Source: a virus
Length of the DNA stretch: 22,237 nucleotides
IMG/VR virus record: IMGVR_UViG_3300027687_000083
Span: 1-22,237 of that record
Direction: 5' to 3' (one strand)
Below the pieces are notes generated by a model, which was not told the DNA's origin, did no database searches, and saw only the letters and a list, made by a program, of their open reading frames with translations. The position numbers and the translations under genes are program-made. Below are positions 20,709-22,237 of this stretch, piece by piece. Position 1 is the stretch's first letter. Each line of letters starts with the position of its first letter.

Positions 20709-21704
20709 TTAAGTATTTTTGATATCAGCAACGATGCCATGTGCTTTTTGGTTAGATACTTGCAGAGTGTACTCTGAAAGCATTTGATGTTTTTCACTAT
20801 CACCATCTTTAGCTAACAAGTTAGACTGGAATGGTCTTAATGTTGCAATTGATAGCATAGTTGGGTCAAGCACAAACGCTTGGTCACCAGTTGTTGGTGT
20901 TGTTGAATCATAGTCCATTGTTAAAAATCTATCAGGAACTACAGATAATGTTCCAAAGTCTGATAAATAAACATCTGCTGCACCCATAATAGTAGTTTGG
21001 CTACCATTTGTAGGAGCTTCATAACGCTGTGCTGCAATACCAGCAAAGCCAGATACTACTTGTTTCAAGAATGGTGAAACAACCAACATAGTTGGGTTAC
21101 CACCATTTTCAAAGCATGATTTAACTGTTGCTTTTAATGCTGCTTCTGTAAATGCTACAGTAGCTTGAGCTGCTGTTGATGGAGTACGAGCTGTTGTACC
21201 ATTACCATTTGTAGGAGCTGCTGCTGTTGAACCAGTAGCTATTGAAGAATAGTTGGTTAATAACCATGTTTGTATAGAAGCAAGAAGTCTAGCTGCTGAT
21301 GAACTACCAGTAACCGCTATCTGATTTCCCATGATTGTTTTTTCCATATCTCGTTTTAGCTCTTGTCCTGCTTTAGCTAATTGGTAAGCTGTTTCTGTCT
21401 TACGACCAGCTTTATCAACTGCATCAAGAGTGCCAGAGATGTGTACTGTTTTACCTTGAATTTGTGTTCTGTTACCTACACGAACTGTAGGGCTATCAGA
21501 AGCACCGCCTGCTGCATCTCCTTCTTTTAAACCTGCTGCTGAAGCTGCTGCTAGGTCATCAGTCTGCCATTCATGATATACCGCTGTTGCTTTTGTTTTA
21601 CCAATAGATGAAACTACTGGTGTTTCGGTTGGTGCAATGTTGTAGATTGTATTACTTAAATCTTCCCTTTGCCCAACCGCTGTAAACGTTCTAAATTCTG
21701 CCAT
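20709..21704 (-). CDS. Major capsid protein (SU10-type, HK97 fold)
   Basis: The 331-residue protein has the SU10 capsid features: R-E-D-L-S-N-T-I-Y-N-I-A-P-T-E-T-P near the N-terminus, V-G-N-R-T-Q-I-Q-G-K-T-V-H-I-S-G-T, and then A-Y-Q-L-A-K-A-G-Q-E-L-K-R-D-M-E-K-T-I. The N-terminal E-T-P motif and the spine-helix region match this family. It is preceded by AAGGA and by the scaffold gene 12 bases away, and followed by a stable hairpin, as expected of a highly expressed head gene. No decoration domain is obvious within it. Confidence 0.88.
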   Translation of the reverse strand: MAEFRTFTAVGQREDLSNTIYNIAPTETPVVSSIGKTKATAVYHEWQTDDLAAASAAGLKEGDAAGGASDSPTVRVGNRTQIQGKTVHISGTLDAVDKAGRKTETAYQLAKAGQELKRDMEKTIMGNQIAVTGSSSAARLLASIQTWLLTNYSSIATGSTAAAPTNGNGTTARTPSTAAQATVAFTEAALKATVKSCFENGGNPTMLVVSPFLKQVVSGFAGIAAQRYEAPTNGSQTTIMGAADVYLSDFGTLSVVPDRFLTMDYDSTTPTTGDQAFVLDPTMLSIATLRPFQSNLLAKDGDSEKHQMLSEYTLQVSNQKAHGIVADIKNT

Positions 21705-21716
21705 TGTTATTTTTCC

Positions 21717-22237
21717 TTACATTAAGTTTTCAAAAATAGCTGCTGCATCTCTGGCTGAACCAGTTTGCTGCAACCTTTGCATTTGTTTTTTAGTTCTATC
21801 TGTTACATTTTGTTTTACTTTTGCTCCACCCTTCACCATTTTTGGTGCGTTTGCGACTTTCTTTTTTACACCTGATTTAGATGCTTGAAGTTTATCCCAT
21901 TGTGCAGCTTTATGTAAAACTAGAACATGGCGTGAATCATAGACTTGAGATAACTCATTATCTGTGAAACCAACCTTTTTCCCATAGCTACGAATATCAT
22001 TTCTGATTTGTTCGCCTTTGGTTTTGTCTGAAAACTCTGGCAAGGATTGTGTCAGCTTTTGTGCTTCGCCTTCTACATACTTCTGCATATTTGCTTCTTT
22101 ATCCGAGTTTTGCTCTTGAGCAATTCGTTGTCTTTCAGCATTTACTTGTTGTAGTTGGTCTTTTTTCTCGGTCATTTCTGCGACCTTAACTGCATATCCT
22201 ATTGGGTCGTTCTCTTTCATAGTAGCTAAATCTTCTG
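21717..22237 (-). CDS. Scaffold protein, 5' end beyond the window (partial)
   Basis: The frame stays open past the ATG at 22220 to the window edge (E-D-L-A-T before M-K-E-N-D-P), so the true start lies outside. The visible part is a highly charged helical protein: E-M-T-E-K-K-D-Q-L-Q-Q-V-N-A-E-R-Q-R-I-A followed by a basic C-terminus (V-K-K-K-V-A-N-A-P-K-M-V-K-G-G). The acidic-then-basic helical plan and the position right before the major capsid gene are typical of scaffold proteins, whose basic tail contacts the capsid shell. A portal gene is expected upstream (off-window). Confidence 0.75.
   Translation of the reverse strand, partial: EDLATMKENDPIGYAVKVAEMTEKKDQLQQVNAERQRIAQEQNSDKEANMQKYVEGEAQKLTQSLPEFSDKTKGEQIRNDIRSYGKKVGFTDNELSQVYDSRHVLVLHKAAQWDKLQASKSGVKKKVANAPKMVKGGAKVKQNVTDRTKKQMQRLQQTGSARDAAAIFENLM

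Overview
The window is a stretch of a tailed double-stranded DNA phage genome, most probably short-tailed (podovirus-like). It shows a SU10-type major capsid protein, a SU10-type head-tail adaptor, a P22 gp10-like tail protein, a T7-style run of internal virion (ejection) proteins, and no tape-measure or sheath gene. The DNA is clearly AT-rich (about one third G+C by eye). The gene set (DUF1071 annealing protein plus YqaJ exonuclease, an MGKGS-type micro-protein, a peptidase S74 fibre, glycine-rich adhesin) resembles phages of marine proteobacteria. The host assignment is inference only. I see no tRNA, rRNA, CRISPR array, integrase or insertion sequence.

The layout is two convergent blocks. 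Positions 1-4569 are transcribed to the right from a near-perfect sigma-70 promoter (25-53). This is an early or middle block for recombination and DNA metabolism: DUF1071 annealing protein, small linker protein, YqaJ exonuclease, SSB-like protein, DUF3310 protein, then a chain of very small overlapping genes (three of them zinc-binding). Two PD-(D/E)XK-type nucleases and a possible regulator follow. Several of these small genes were found by reading the sequence directly; the obvious long reading frames hide them or misplace their starts.

Positions 4623-22237 are all transcribed to the left. Read in transcription order (right to left): scaffold (cut by the window edge), major capsid protein, a UUCG-capped hairpin, a small conserved protein, head-tail adaptor, a short fibre-like protein, a long S74 fibre with head-type repeats, a small acidic protein, a 21-residue-repeat protein, a fibre anchor, a glycine-rich adhesin, a P22 gp10-like beta-propeller tail protein, a DUF6973-like possible enzyme, a beta-rich small protein and a GNAT-like gp13 analogue. 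Four internal virion proteins come next, then a lysis cassette: coiled-coil/TM protein, unlisted 41-residue membrane peptide, 3TM holin, unknown protein and M15 endopeptidase. Last are endonuclease VII and a 53-residue protein.

The two blocks meet in a 53-bp gap (4570-4622) nearly filled by stem-loops. A 12-base sequence centred on the palindrome GTTTAAAC sits in a predicted hairpin loop there and again in the loop of another intergenic hairpin at 1944-1965. No intergenic stretch exceeds about 100 bases, so no part of the window over 300 bases lacks a gene. The most interesting leads are the conserved-loop hairpins, the tandem WWC zinc proteins in the overlapping micro-gene chain, the extra membrane peptides of the lysis cassette (including a nested hydrophobic frame inside the endolysin), and the DUF6973-like protein among the tail genes.
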